Shown: positions 52,295 to 60,709, counted from the first letter of the stretch. The stretch: DNA of 64,000 nucleotides from Collinsella phocaeensis (GCF_900119895.1 NZ_FQLR01000004.1:1426001-1490000), one strand, 5' to 3'. Translations and numbers: made by a program. The notes: generated by a model from the letters alone, not told the origin.

Positions 52295-53128
52295 CTACTG
52301 CCTGACGGGTCCGCCGTCCAAATAGACGCGCTGAGGCCGATTCGCCCGACGCGCCCAAACGATCAGACCGGCACCGATGGCGAGCAGCGGCAGCGACAAG
52401 ACCTGACCCATCGTGACTACGCCGCCGAACAGATAGCCGAGCTGCGCATCGGGCACGCGAACGAACTCCACGAGGATGCGGGCGATGCCGTAGCCCAGGA
52501 TGAACACGCCCAGAAACGTACCCTGGGGCGGGACCGGCTTGCGGCGAGACAGAAGCTGCAGCACGACAAGCAGCACGACGCCCTCGAGAAGCGCCTCGTA
52601 GAGCTGGGAAGGATGGCGCGCGACGCCACCGCCCGTCTCGAACACGACGCCCCAGGGCAGGTCCGTCGGCTTGCCCCACAGCTCGCCGTTGACGAAGTTC
52701 GCGCAGCGCCCCAAGAACAGCGCGATGGGCGCCCCGGTCACCGCGAGGTCCGCGACGGTGAGGATGGACATCCGATACAGGCGGCACACGATCAAGCCGC
52801 CGAGCACGGCACCCACCAGCCCGCCGTGAAAGCTCATGCCGCCCTGGTTCACGGCGAAGATCTCCAGCGGATGCGCCCAGTAGTATCCGTCCCCGTAGAA
52901 GACGACGTAGAACAGGCGCCCCCCGATGATGAGACCGAACACGACGCCGACCACGACCGTGACCAAGTCGTCGACCGTGAGGTCCATCCCCCAACGGCGC
53001 TGGGTCCGGTACATGATGACCGCCGTCAGAATCGCCCCGAAGATGTACGCGAGGCCGTACCAGTAGATAGTGATGGGCCCCGCCGAGATCGCGACGGGGT
53101 CCAAGGCGTGGTAAAGGTCGTTCAGCAC
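52295..53128 (-). CDS. lgt: Prolipoprotein diacylglyceryl transferase
   Basis: A 277-residue membrane enzyme that transfers diacylglycerol to the lipobox cysteine of prolipoproteins, needed for the MetQ- and OpuC-type lipoproteins in this window. Key motifs: GRLFYVVFYG, NQGGMSFHGGLVGAVLGG, the signature LGRCANFVNGELWG with essential R/N/E, and RHPSQLYEALLEG. About seven helices. The CCCTAGGGAGGGCAG upstream gives a ribosome site. A hairpin separates it from the upstream NifU-like gene. Confidence 0.96.
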   Translation of the reverse strand: MLNDLYHALDPVAISAGPITIYWYGLAYIFGAILTAVIMYRTQRRWGMDLTVDDLVTVVVGVVFGLIIGGRLFYVVFYGDGYYWAHPLEIFAVNQGGMSFHGGLVGAVLGGLIVCRLYRMSILTVADLAVTGAPIALFLGRCANFVNGELWGKPTDLPWGVVFETGGGVARHPSQLYEALLEGVVLLVVLQLLSRRKPVPPQGTFLGVFILGYGIARILVEFVRVPDAQLGYLFGGVVTMGQVLSLPLLAIGAGLIVWARRANRPQRVYLDGGPVRQ

Positions 53129-53157
53129 GAGCTGCCCTCCCTAGGGTTGCAACGACA

Positions 53158-53187
53158 CGGGGCCGCGAGCATGCGCGCGCGGCCCCG
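53158..53187 (-). terminator. Hairpin between the NifU-like gene and lgt
   Basis: CGGGGCCGCG (53158-53167) pairs with CGCGGCCCCG (53178-53187), a perfect 10-bp stem and 10-nt loop. No U-run follows on the minus strand. Confidence 0.5.
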
Positions 53188-53204
53188 CGATCCGGCAGGA
53201 AGGA

Positions 53205-53492
53205 TTAGAACGGAGCATACTCGTCGTACAGGTCCGCGGCGGCAGACGAGCCGCCCATGTCGTTGACGGCGACGACACGGGTGACGCCCGGGACGTGCTC
53301 CTTGAGGATGCGCTCGACGCCCATGGAGAGGGTGAGCTGACTCATCGGGCAGCCGGCGCAGTGACCGAGCAGCTCAAGCGACACGACGCCCTCGTCGTCG
53401 ACGCCGACGTAGGCGAGGTCGCCGCCGTCCGCCTGCAGGTTGGGGCGGATCTCCTCGAGCACGGCCTTGAGAAGCTCTTCGTTAACAGCCAC
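53205..53492 (-). CDS. NifU C-terminal-domain Fe-S carrier (NfuA/YutI-like)
   Basis: A 95-residue single-domain NfU protein. VNEELLKAVLEEIRPNLQADGGDLAYVGVDDEGVVSLELLG is followed by HCAGCPMSQLTL, whose CxxC binds a [4Fe-4S] cluster for delivery to apoproteins. GTG 53492 is preferred because AAAGGAG ends 5 nt before it; the ATG five codons upstream is itself inside that ribosome site. It complements the sufCBDSU genes as a downstream carrier. Confidence 0.93.
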   Translation of the reverse strand: MAVNEELLKAVLEEIRPNLQADGGDLAYVGVDDEGVVSLELLGHCAGCPMSQLTLSMGVERILKEHVPGVTRVVAVNDMGGSSAAADLYDEYAPF

Positions 53493-53697
53493 GTGGGCTC
53501 CTTTCATCGCATAGCAACCCGGCGCGGCGCGCTTGGGCCGGCCGGAGCGAACCGACAGGCGGCCCGCAGGTGGTCATTCATGATACTACACTGCAGCTGG
53601 TACCCGAAACGAAGGAGGATCAGTCGGGAAGACGAACATACGCCCGGTCGGACAGCACGCCCCGAGCTTCCGGCTCGGAACCAGCCTCAGCCGCCCC

Positions 53698-54168
53698 TTA
53701 TTTGTGGTACGGCTCCCCGCGCATGATCTTGAAGGCACGGTAAGCCTGCTCGAGCAGCACGACGCGGGCGAGGTTGTGCGGCAGCGTTATGCGCCCGAAC
53801 GAAAGGCGCTCGTCGGCGCGAGCGTAAACCTCGTCCGACACGCCGCACGAACCGCCGATGACGAACGTGATGGAACTCGAGCCGCGCACCATGAGGTCGT
53901 CCAGGCGCGCCGCGATCTCCTCGCTCGACCGCTCCTTACCGGCGACGTCGAGCAGGATGACGTGGCTGCGATCGGGGATCGCGGCGAGGATCGCCTTGCC
54001 TTCGAGCGCGCGAGCGCCGTCCTCCCCGCCCGACTTGGCCGGATCGCGGTCGGGCACCTCGAGCACCTTCACCGTCGCGTACCCGCCCAGGCGCTTGACG
54101 TACTCCGCGCAGGCGTCGGACCAGAACCGCTCCTTGAGCTTGCCGACGGCGACGACGGTGATCTTCAT
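53698..54168 (-). CDS. rlmH: 23S rRNA pseudouridine-1915 N3-methyltransferase RlmH
   Basis: A 156-residue SPOUT methyltransferase that modifies pseudouridine 1915 in helix 69 of 23S rRNA. It begins MKITVVAVGKLKERFW and ends with the conserved trefoil-knot segment LPHNLARVVLLEQAYRAFKIMRGEPYHK; FVIGGSCGVSDEV is the SAM-binding loop. Full length for the family (about 155-160). ATG 54168 is chosen by homology; AAAGGTCACGCAC lies upstream. Confidence 0.96.
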   Translation of the reverse strand: MKITVVAVGKLKERFWSDACAEYVKRLGGYATVKVLEVPDRDPAKSGGEDGARALEGKAILAAIPDRSHVILLDVAGKERSSEEIAARLDDLMVRGSSSITFVIGGSCGVSDEVYARADERLSFGRITLPHNLARVVLLEQAYRAFKIMRGEPYHK

Positions 54169-54237
54169 GTGCGTGACCTTTCGAACTCGGTGACCCATCC
54201 GCCGATGATAGCGCACCGACGCCGCAGCGGCGACGCA

Positions 54238-55218
54238 TCAGATGAAATCGTACGGCATGCGGCGAAAGAGCAGGAAAAACAGGGCGAGCGCAGGAAATGC
54301 GACCGGGGCGAAGGCAAAGGCGGCCCACAAGCTGGCCACGCGCACCGCGAGGAACACGACCCGGCGGGCGGGCGGGCGCTCGCGCGTCTCGCACGTCATG
54401 CGCACGAACGCCCCGCCCGGCGTGCGGCCGCCCCGCGCGAACGGCACCGCGAACTCGACCAGAAAGAACATGGCAGCCGGCAGCACGCCCAGGCAGGGCC
54501 CTTCGGCAAGGCAGCGCCTTTCCCCGTCGGGCAGAGCCAGCATCGCAAGCGACCAGATGAGCAGCGTCGCCGCCCAAACCAGCAACATGTCGAGCGAGAA
54601 CGCCACGCCGCGTCGCACGAAGCCCGGTGCGGTCGTGACGCCGCCCTCGTCGCGCTCGACGGGCGGCAAGACGCGTGCGAGGGCCTGCGCCGCCCACCAT
54701 CCGATGACCGCGCCGCCGGCGTTCCACATAAGGTCGTTCACGTCGAAGGTGCGGTACGCGTGCGGGTAGAGCCAGAACAGACCGGTGAGCTGAGCGGTCT
54801 CGACCAGCAGCGAGATGGCAAGGCCGAGCGCGGCCGTCGAACGCAGCCGCATCCCGAACGCGCGGGCGCAGATGAAGCCGAGCGGCATGAAGAAGATGAT
54901 GTTCATGACGATCTGGAGCACGGCGGTGACGCCGTCCTTGCGAATATCCGCTATAAATGCCAACGGGTCGAGCTGGGGCGCGATGCCGTAGGTGATCCCG
55001 AGCCCGGCATCGCCTGCAGGCAGAGGATAGAGGGTGAAACAGCCCAGACCGAGAAAGTACAGGACGATGAGGTAGGCCCCCACCGCGGACCAGAAGCGCA
55101 AGCGGCCGTCGCGGTGGTAGAGGTGCGCGAGGATGGGAAGCGTGAGCATGAACGAAGCAGCCGGCCAAAGCCCAAGCGCCACGATGAACTTGTCCGTGAA
55201 GCTCAAGAGAAACCCCAT
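54238..55218 (-). CDS. VanZ-like / RDD membrane protein
   Basis: A 326-residue polytopic protein. The N-terminal about 190 residues match VanZ (YLIVLYFLGLGCFTLYPLP, NIIFFMPLGFICARAFG, SLLVETAQLTGLF, DVNDLMWNAGGAVIGW). The remainder has an RDD-type pair of helices (GFVRRGVAFSLDMLL ... GGRTPGGAFVRM). VanZ itself lowers teicoplanin sensitivity; most family members are uncharacterised. No partner genes suggest a glycopeptide-resistance cluster, so a general envelope role is likelier. Confidence 0.85.
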   Translation of the reverse strand: MGFLLSFTDKFIVALGLWPAASFMLTLPILAHLYHRDGRLRFWSAVGAYLIVLYFLGLGCFTLYPLPAGDAGLGITYGIAPQLDPLAFIADIRKDGVTAVLQIVMNIIFFMPLGFICARAFGMRLRSTAALGLAISLLVETAQLTGLFWLYPHAYRTFDVNDLMWNAGGAVIGWWAAQALARVLPPVERDEGGVTTAPGFVRRGVAFSLDMLLVWAATLLIWSLAMLALPDGERRCLAEGPCLGVLPAAMFFLVEFAVPFARGGRTPGGAFVRMTCETRERPPARRVVFLAVRVASLWAAFAFAPVAFPALALFFLLFRRMPYDFI

Positions 55219-55386
55219 GTGCGCCCCCGATCGTCACTCCGCGTCCGCGCACTCGCGCCGTCGACGGCGGCGGGCCCATGCCGCGCCGTGAGGCCATCTT
55301 CCCAAACGTCCGGAGACGCTGCCATCGATATGCCTTACAGGGCCCTAACGGAATCGTAAGGTACGCTCCGCCCTTCCCCGCCGCGC

Positions 55387-55545
55387 CTCAATTTGGGGAC
55401 AGGCACCGAATTGAGAGTTCGCTGTCGTCGCCGAGCGGATGTCGTCCCCGCGCGGCAGGCCGCAGATTTACAGATCGACTACGTCCCAGATCGGCAGCCA
55501 CGTTCCCGCGGTCGCCTCAGAAAAGGGACAGGCACCGAATTGAGG
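55387..55545. repeat. Composite REP pair, left of ebsC
   Basis: Two hairpins in the same orientation, 128 bp apart: CTCAATT..GGGGACAGGCACC..AATTGAG (55387-55415) and CCTCAGAAAAGGGACAGGCACC..TTGAGG (55515-55545). Between them is a segment with CGACTACGTCCCAGATCGG. An inverted homologue lies at 56308-56463 on the other side of ebsC. The rest of the gap 55219-55589 shows no gene. Confidence 0.8.
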
Positions 55546-55589
55546 GGCCGCAGATCCCGGCGCCACGAGCCTCGCGAGCAGAAGCCGCC

Positions 55590-56060
55590 TTAGCCCACGA
55601 GCTTGCACACGTCGACCCACTTCACGAAGGAGATCGCCCCCTCGAGCTCCCGCGGCGTGAGGCGAACGGCGCTGTTGGAACTGCCGCATGCCGGATATAC
55701 GTGCTCGAACCTGCGGATCGACTCATCGAGGTACACGGAGACGCCGCCTGGCACGGAGAAGGGGCACACGCCGCCGGGAGCATGCCCCACCAGCTCTTCC
55801 ACCCGATCGCCCGGGACCATCTTCGCCTTCGTATGGAATTCGGCCTTGAACTTAGGGTTATCGACCTTCGTATCGCCCGCGGCGCACACCAGCACCGCGC
55901 CGTCGCCCACCATGAACGAAAGGGTCTTCACGATCTCGCCCTCGGACGCACCCACGGCGTGAGCGGCCTGCGCGACGGTCGCCGAGGATTCATCGAACTC
56001 CATGATCCGGTCGCCGAGGCCCCTGCTCTCGAGATATTCCTTTGCAAGCTCAAACGACAT
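55590..56060 (-). CDS. YbaK/EbsC-family aminoacyl-tRNA deacylase
   Basis: A 156-residue protein of the YbaK/ProX editing-domain family, which hydrolyses mischarged aminoacyl-tRNA (for example Cys- or Ala-tRNA-Pro). Typical blocks: GASEGEIVKTLSFMVGDGAVLVCAAGDTKVDNPKFK, the nucleotide-site GHAPGGVCPFSVPGGVSVYLD and a late SNSAVRLTPRELEG. The GxxPGG(V/I)xP motif is intact. It is isolated and bracketed by inverted copies of a composite repeat. Upstream AGAGGGGCGCGCC gives a ribosome site. Confidence 0.9.
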   Translation of the reverse strand: MSFELAKEYLESRGLGDRIMEFDESSATVAQAAHAVGASEGEIVKTLSFMVGDGAVLVCAAGDTKVDNPKFKAEFHTKAKMVPGDRVEELVGHAPGGVCPFSVPGGVSVYLDESIRRFEHVYPACGSSNSAVRLTPRELEGAISFVKWVDVCKLVG

Positions 56061-56307
56061 ACCGGCGCGCCCCTCTCAAACGATCCTGCTGAACGGACAC
56101 CATTATTGCCCCTTCCGGCGCGCTTGCCGGCCGGCGGCCCCGATTGGAAAGAACGGTTAACACAATCCGGTTTCCGCAAGCCGTCCGCACCCATCCGCGA
56201 CGACCGAAGCGCCCGAACGCACCGGAGCTACACGCAGTGGCGCGGCTCCTTCCTCGCACCCTCTTCGCAAACCGCTATCGCGATCGTCCCACCGGCGACC
56301 CCCGGGC

Positions 56308-56463
56308 CCCTCAATTCGGTGCCTGTCCCCATTTTGAGGGCTGCGGCCCCCTCGATTACCAATCGGGGACGTAGTCGTTCTGCAAATGCAGACGTCGCCG
56401 CGCGGCGCACCCGGGCGGGCGAGCCGCCGCAGCTCTCAGAAAGGTGCCTGTCCCCTTTCTGAG
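56308..56463. repeat. Composite REP pair, right of ebsC (inverted copy)
   Basis: Hairpins CCCTCAATTCGGTGCCTGTC...TTTTGAGGG (56308-56340) and CTCAGAAAGGTGCCTGTCCC...CTTTCTGAG (56435-56463), 127 bp apart, in the opposite orientation to the pair at 55387-55545. The segment between, read on the minus strand, contains CGACTACGTCCCCGATTGG, matching the other composite. It occupies the 548-bp gap (56061-56608), which has no gene. Confidence 0.8.
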
Positions 56464-56608
56464 GGGCGTCGTAGCCGTTTCGCACAAAGTTGTTAAGATA
56501 CGCGAATGATTTCGAGAAATCGCCCGACGTCCCTCACAATGAAGCCTGCGCTGACTTCGCGGGGAGCACCCCCGCATCGAGGACTGCGCACGCGAGAAGG
56601 GAGGCGCC

Positions 56609-57130
56609 ATGAGGACCAGGCGAGACGGCATCCCGTCGCAGGAGCCCGCCATCGATGAAGTCGCGCGCATCGCGCGCGAGCTGGAGTCGCACGGCAGATT
56701 CGGGCTTACGCGCGGCTTCATCCAGCACGGCGACGTGAGCGTGTACGAGCACGTCGTCTCGGTCGCGCGCGCGAGCGCCGCGGCGGGCGCGTTCCTCGAG
56801 CGCATGGGCGTTCGCGTCGACCGCCCCTCCCTTATCCGCGGGGCCCTGCTACACGACTACTTCCTTTACGACTGGCACGACCCCGACCCCAGCCATCGCC
56901 CGCACGGCTTCACGCACCCCGCGACCGCGCTCACCCGCGCACTGGAGGATTTCGAACTCACCGAACGCGAGCGCAACATCATCGCGCGCCACATGTTCCC
57001 CCTGGTGCCCATCCCCCCTACCTGCCGCGAGGCGTGGATCGTGTGCATGGCCGACAAAGCGTGCGCCCTGCATGAGACGATCGCCGCCCGCCTGCCCGGA
57101 CGTCGTGGCGGAAGGACCGCATGCGCATGA
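56609..57130 (+). CDS. HD-domain phosphohydrolase-like protein
   Basis: A 173-residue protein with HD-superfamily features: YEHVVSVARAS (first His), GALLHDYFLYDW (the HD pair), the region HGFTHPATALTRAL, and ERNIIARHMFPLVPIPPTCREAWIVCMADKACAL ending with the last metal aspartate. Such proteins hydrolyse phosphate esters of nucleotides or related compounds; the substrate here is unknown. GGGAGGCGCC precedes the ATG. Its end overlaps the next gene by 10 nt, so the two are probably co-translated. Confidence 0.85.
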   Translation: MRTRRDGIPSQEPAIDEVARIARELESHGRFGLTRGFIQHGDVSVYEHVVSVARASAAAGAFLERMGVRVDRPSLIRGALLHDYFLYDWHDPDPSHRPHGFTHPATALTRALEDFELTERERNIIARHMFPLVPIPPTCREAWIVCMADKACALHETIAARLPGRRGGRTACA

Positions 57131-58113
57131 TAGTTCTACAGGACATCGCATCGGAGCTGGCGGCGACGGGCGCGCCGATTTCAGCTCTGTTCATTTCGTT
57201 TCTGACCTTCTCGTTCATAGGCTGGCTCTACGAATCCACCGTCTGCGCGCTCGCCAACTACGGGCACTTCGCGAACAGCGGCTTCCTCCTCGGCCCGTGC
57301 TGTCCCATCTACGGCGTCGGTGCGCTCGCATGCTGGCTGCTGCTGCGCAACATACCCAGCGTTGCGGTACAGTTCCTCGCTGCTGCCCTGTTGTGCAGCG
57401 CGATCGAGTACACCGTGGGAGCCCTGCTCGAGCGGATCACGGGCGCGCGCTTCTGGGACTACTCGAAGCTCCCATTCAACATAGACGGCCGGGTCTGCCT
57501 GTACGGAGCGATGCTCTTCGGAGCGGGCGCGGTGGCGATCTGCCGCTTCGCGGAGCCGGCTCTGCTCAGCGTGCTCTCCCGCGTGCCGAGAGAAGCCCTG
57601 GCGTGTGCCGCGGTCGCATGCGCAGGCCTGCTCGCGCTCGATACCGCATGCACCCTGGTGAGCTGGCGTCAGCTCTCGCAGCATCTCGAGCTGCTCCGCA
57701 TCGAGATAGCCGATAGGATCAACGAATCGCTCAAGGACGCCTCCGAATCGCTGCTCGATAAGGTGCCTGAATCCGCGCTGGAATCCGCAGTCGAGCTGAA
57801 GGCACGCAGCAAGGAGGTCAACTCCTGGCTCTCCGAGATGTCCGACGGCGCACTGCAGGCTATGCGGAGCAGGGTCGAGATACCGTCGTTCGTCTCCGAG
57901 GGAGAGCGAAACCTGCGCTTGGTCACACGGCGCGCGCGAACTATGACCCAGCACGCCGAGAAGGCCGCGCCCGAACGGCTCAAGACGCTGATGTCCCGCC
58001 GCGAACTGCGCTTCTTCAACGCCTTCCCCGAGATCAAGCTGAAGTCCTACGAGGGCGTCATCCGCGCCACCGGCCTGAAGGAGCGGGCGCGCGAGCTGTT
58101 CTACAGGAAGTAG
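57121..58113 (+). CDS. CmpB-type putative ABC-transporter permease family protein
   Basis: A 330-residue protein. The first about 180 residues hold five to six helices and match the ABC_trans_CmpB family (FLTFSFIGWLYESTVCALANYGHFANSGFLLGPCCPIYGVGA, GARFWDYSKLPFNIDGRVCLYGAM). The C-terminal 150 residues are cytoplasmic, charged and helical. Despite the family name its members are not known to work with an ATPase. It starts within the HD gene. Across Firmicutes CmpB and HD genes are often neighbours, so the two may act together. Confidence 0.85.
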   Translation: MRMIVLQDIASELAATGAPISALFISFLTFSFIGWLYESTVCALANYGHFANSGFLLGPCCPIYGVGALACWLLLRNIPSVAVQFLAAALLCSAIEYTVGALLERITGARFWDYSKLPFNIDGRVCLYGAMLFGAGAVAICRFAEPALLSVLSRVPREALACAAVACAGLLALDTACTLVSWRQLSQHLELLRIEIADRINESLKDASESLLDKVPESALESAVELKARSKEVNSWLSEMSDGALQAMRSRVEIPSFVSEGERNLRLVTRRARTMTQHAEKAAPERLKTLMSRRELRFFNAFPEIKLKSYEGVIRATGLKERARELFYRK

Positions 58114-58153
58114 GACGGGTCTCGGTTCCGATCAGCGGAGCCGTCTGCGCTCA

Positions 58154-58169
58154 TGCCCATGCATGGGCA
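58154..58169. repeat. 16-bp perfect palindrome
   Basis: TGCCCATGCATGGGCA, 41 bp after the CmpB gene. It may be an isolated protein-binding site. Nothing else is recognised in 58170-58389 of the 428-bp gap. Confidence 0.35.
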
Positions 58170-58389
58170 ACCAAGCACAGATAAGGCCGGAATCTCACGG
58201 TATGAAGCAAAGGACCCTCTACGGGGCTTCGTGGGTTAGGCGCAGTCTTGAGTCAGCCCGGCTTACCACATTCATAGGAGATTCCGACCTAGCTGCACCT
58301 TACCGGACCGACCCGCGTTTCATTCGCGCATTCGGCAAACGGCGCGAACGCAACGCCCAGACGACCCGAGCGCCTCGATCCGCAGGCCC

Positions 58390-58420
58390 GCTCCCCGGCC
58401 TGACCCGTAGGCCGGGGAGC
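58390..58420. terminator. Bidirectional hairpin between convergent genes
   Basis: GCTCCCCGGCCT pairs perfectly with AGGCCGGGGAGC around a 7-nt loop. No U-run on either side. Confidence 0.45.
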
Positions 58421-58541
58421 ATCGGCAGCATCGAACCCGTCAAGACGGCTGCGACCGTCGGCCCGTGCGCGCACAGCCCTCAAGAGTCGAAACGTCTCCC
58501 CATAAGCGAAACTGGGCCGTGCGCACGCACGCGGCGACGAC

Positions 58542-59186
58542 CTAGTTTTTGGCCGGGGCGTCCGCGATCTTCAGCACGAACATATCGGCGGGATCGGTAT
58601 GCCACTCGACGTACCTTGGGAACATGCCCTTGAAATGCTCCTTGATCGCGGTGAAGCCGCTGTCCTTCTTGCTGGAAGACGAGGCGATCTCGAAGGTATC
58701 CATCTTCCAGTAGTCGTCGTTCCTCCATCCGCCCTTCGTGAACTTCTCGGATGTGATGAGGTACTTCGCCGTGGAGAACCCGACCTCTTCAAGCTCGGAT
58801 TTGAGCGTCGCGTCGCCGCGCAGGCGTTCCTGCATCTTCTTCACATCGGAAGTGCCCATGTACCGGGTCGTCCACTCCACATCGAGATAGAGCTGCGCTC
58901 CCTTGCCGGCCGTGTGGCGGCCGAACGGCGACGAGGCGTTCCACTGCTCGTAGCTTTTCCCATCAAGCTTGCTCTGATGCTCCAACGCGTCGTTCCACTT
59001 GGATGCCGTATCCGATGCCTTGAACGTCGTGTACCATTTGCCCGTCGTGTTGCAGTAGTAGATCCGGGGCGCCGCATCGCGCTGCTGCTGCTCGAGCGCC
59101 TCCTGCTTGCGGATCCCCTCCTGAACCGCCGTCCAGTGGGCGAGGTCCTCGTCGCTGATGTAGAACTCCCAGTGCTCGTACGGCAC
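58542..59186 (-). CDS. Hypothetical protein, possibly 5' truncated
   Basis: A 214-residue soluble protein rich in aromatic and charged residues (PYEHWEFYISDEDLAHWTAV, RIYYCNTTGKWYTTF, LYLDVEWTTRYMGTSDVKKMQERLRG, WHTDPADMFVLKIADAPAKN). I do not recognise a family. The frame stays open and coding-like for about 33 codons upstream of the GTG at 59186 (YYEGIEVDLAG... ERQPAWFPEED) until a stop that falls in the last codons of the upstream ATPase gene. This suggests the original 5' end was replaced when the ATPase gene arrived. A weak GAGGAA lies before the GTG. Confidence 0.6.
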   Translation of the reverse strand: MPYEHWEFYISDEDLAHWTAVQEGIRKQEALEQQQRDAAPRIYYCNTTGKWYTTFKASDTASKWNDALEHQSKLDGKSYEQWNASSPFGRHTAGKGAQLYLDVEWTTRYMGTSDVKKMQERLRGDATLKSELEEVGFSTAKYLITSEKFTKGGWRNDDYWKMDTFEIASSSSKKDSGFTAIKEHFKGMFPRYVEWHTDPADMFVLKIADAPAKN

Positions 59187-59269
59187 GTCTTCCTCGGGGA
59201 ACCAGGCGGGCTGCCTCTCGACCTTGCTCGGCGCGCCGGCGAGATCGACCTCAATCCCCTCGTAGTACG

Positions 59270-60403
59270 TTAGGGAACGGGGCTAGATTCTTCGATGCCG
59301 AAGCGCGCCAAAAGCTGAGCGCGATTCTTTCTTAAATATTCGCGAACAAAGGGAATGGCGAACGCAACGTAGCCGTACGCAGTCGGCTCGATGATCTGCC
59401 GTTCGATAAGTTGCGAACGGGCCGAGGAGAGCGACGTACTCGCTACGCCCAGGCGTCTGGCGATGTCCGACGTTGAAGAAACGCGCCGGTCTTCCGCCAT
59501 CGCGAGCAGATACCTTAGAGCCATCTTCCCAATACCGGCAATGGCGGTTTCTAAAACAGCGCGGTCATATTCCGCCATTGCGTTTGAGATTCCAGTTTCA
59601 ACATCTTCAGGCGAAACTACGGAGCCTTCATTGCGACGTGCCGCAGTTCGCCACACGTTATAGCCAACAAGCTGGACAAGATAGGCATATCCCGCTGTCG
59701 CCTCGGCCGCCCGCATAAGCTCAGTTTCCCTTATTTCCAAACCATTTTGCCTGATCGTTTCGCCCAAGGACGCAGCCACCTCATCGATGGGGATCTCTTT
59801 GAGCTCTTCCAAATAGGCGCGACGCAAGAAGGTTGGCCCACCCTCCGCCAGCAAGCTGTTCACACCCGAGGTGATGCCCGCAAAGGCAAAGGCGATGTTC
59901 TTTTTCTCGCGAATAAGGTGCTGCACAGCGACGGCAATGCGATTAACATCCTCTTTGCTGGCGTTTTGCACCTCATCGATGGTAACAAGCAATCCTTTGC
60001 CCTTCTTGGTGAGAGGAGTGACAACGCTGTCGAGCGCATCGCGAATGTCCAGCGTCTGTCCATCGCTGGACTTCTTGACGGAAGCGTGAATCAACTTAAG
60101 ATCGACCTCAAAAGAAGCATCGATTCTGTCTTCTTTAGTCAAGCGCCTGCAAAGATCCTCAACCCAAGCTTGATGGACCGTCTCATCGACGACCTTCCAG
60201 GAGTGCTTGCGGGCAATTTCGCCCAGCTCATTAAGAAGAACGGTTTTGCCCGAACCGCGAGGCCCCGTGATACGCATGAGACGAGCGGGCGACCCAACAC
60301 CGGCTAGTAGGGATTCTTCGAAATCATACAGAACGTCATCACGGCCGATAAGCGATGGGGGCTCAACTCCCGCAGATGGGGTGAACGGATTGACTTTTCT
60401 CAT
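59270..60403 (-). CDS. AAA-type ATPase with C-terminal winged helix, lower-GC island gene
   Basis: A 377-residue P-loop ATPase. LIGRDDVLYDFEESL is followed by Walker A GPRGSGKTVLLNEL (about residues 45-58), Walker B GLLVTIDEVQN (about 138-148) and a sensor-like FAFAGITSGV. The C-terminal 80 residues form a winged-helix-like region (SSTSDIARRLGVASTSLSSARSQLIERQII). The layout is that of the AAA_16/Orc1-Cdc6-like or archaeal-type ATPase group seen on mobile islands. Base composition is visibly more AT-rich than the neighbours. GGGAGATCATT precedes the ATG. Six 9-bp tandem repeats lie 49 bp upstream. Confidence 0.82.
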   Translation of the reverse strand: MRKVNPFTPSAGVEPPSLIGRDDVLYDFEESLLAGVGSPARLMRITGPRGSGKTVLLNELGEIARKHSWKVVDETVHQAWVEDLCRRLTKEDRIDASFEVDLKLIHASVKKSSDGQTLDIRDALDSVVTPLTKKGKGLLVTIDEVQNASKEDVNRIAVAVQHLIREKKNIAFAFAGITSGVNSLLAEGGPTFLRRAYLEELKEIPIDEVAASLGETIRQNGLEIRETELMRAAEATAGYAYLVQLVGYNVWRTAARRNEGSVVSPEDVETGISNAMAEYDRAVLETAIAGIGKMALRYLLAMAEDRRVSSTSDIARRLGVASTSLSSARSQLIERQIIEPTAYGYVAFAIPFVREYLRKNRAQLLARFGIEESSPVP

Positions 60404-60451
60404 AATGATCTCCCTAGATTCCCAGTGACCATTTCACGTGGAGTTAGTCAT

Positions 60452-60505
60452 CTACTTATTCCACTTATTCTAGTTATTCTACTTATTTGAATTATTCTAC
60501 TTATT
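60452..60505. repeat. Six phased 9-bp tandem repeats (CTACTTATT)
   Basis: Consecutive 9-mers from 60452: CTACTTATT, CCACTTATT, CTAGTTATT, CTACTTATT, TGAATTATT, CTACTTATT. On the minus strand they read AATAAGTAG and each contains a TAGAAT-like hexamer at the junction. Located just upstream of the ATPase gene. Possible operator, iteron or target array. Confidence 0.8.
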
Positions 60506-60593
60506 CAGTCACATCGGGTACGCGAGAACCTTTGATGACCGTAGGCCCGCCCTCGAACACAACCCCCGTCGTAGTTGCGTTCTGGTCGGACAT
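60501..60593 (-). pseudogene. 30-codon ORF, possible remnant of a displaced gene
   Basis: Reads MSDQNATTTGVVFEGG then PTVIKGSRVPDVTE and stop. The sequence looks protein-like rather than random GC frame, and the stop falls in the 9-bp repeats. The frame is open a little further upstream (VHLFR). It may be the 3' end of a gene lost at the island boundary. No family recognised. Confidence 0.3.
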
Positions 60594-60678
60594 GCGGAAC
60601 AAGTGCACGGTGTTTTCATCCTGTTTTCATCCGGCGGAGCGTGGAAGCGCCCTTTCATCCTGGCGGTCCAATAAGGAG

Positions 60679-60709
60679 AAAGGCCACCGTCCAAAGACGA
60701 TGGCCCTTT
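60679..60709. terminator. Bidirectional terminator in the island
   Basis: AAAGGCCACCGTC pairs with GACGATGGCCCTTT (one mismatch, one extra base) around a 4-nt loop, with A-run and T-run on the two sides. The remaining gap up to 61148 has no supported gene. Confidence 0.6.

Noticed and set aside
55219-56608. CRISPR array (several similar short repeats near ebsC)
   Set aside because: Repeats are hairpins in two orientations with unequal spacing and homologous, not unique, spacers.
58114-58541. tRNA-like folding in the gap after the CmpB gene
   Set aside because: Short stems occur but no acceptor/T-arm pattern or GGTTCGAATCC-type sequence.
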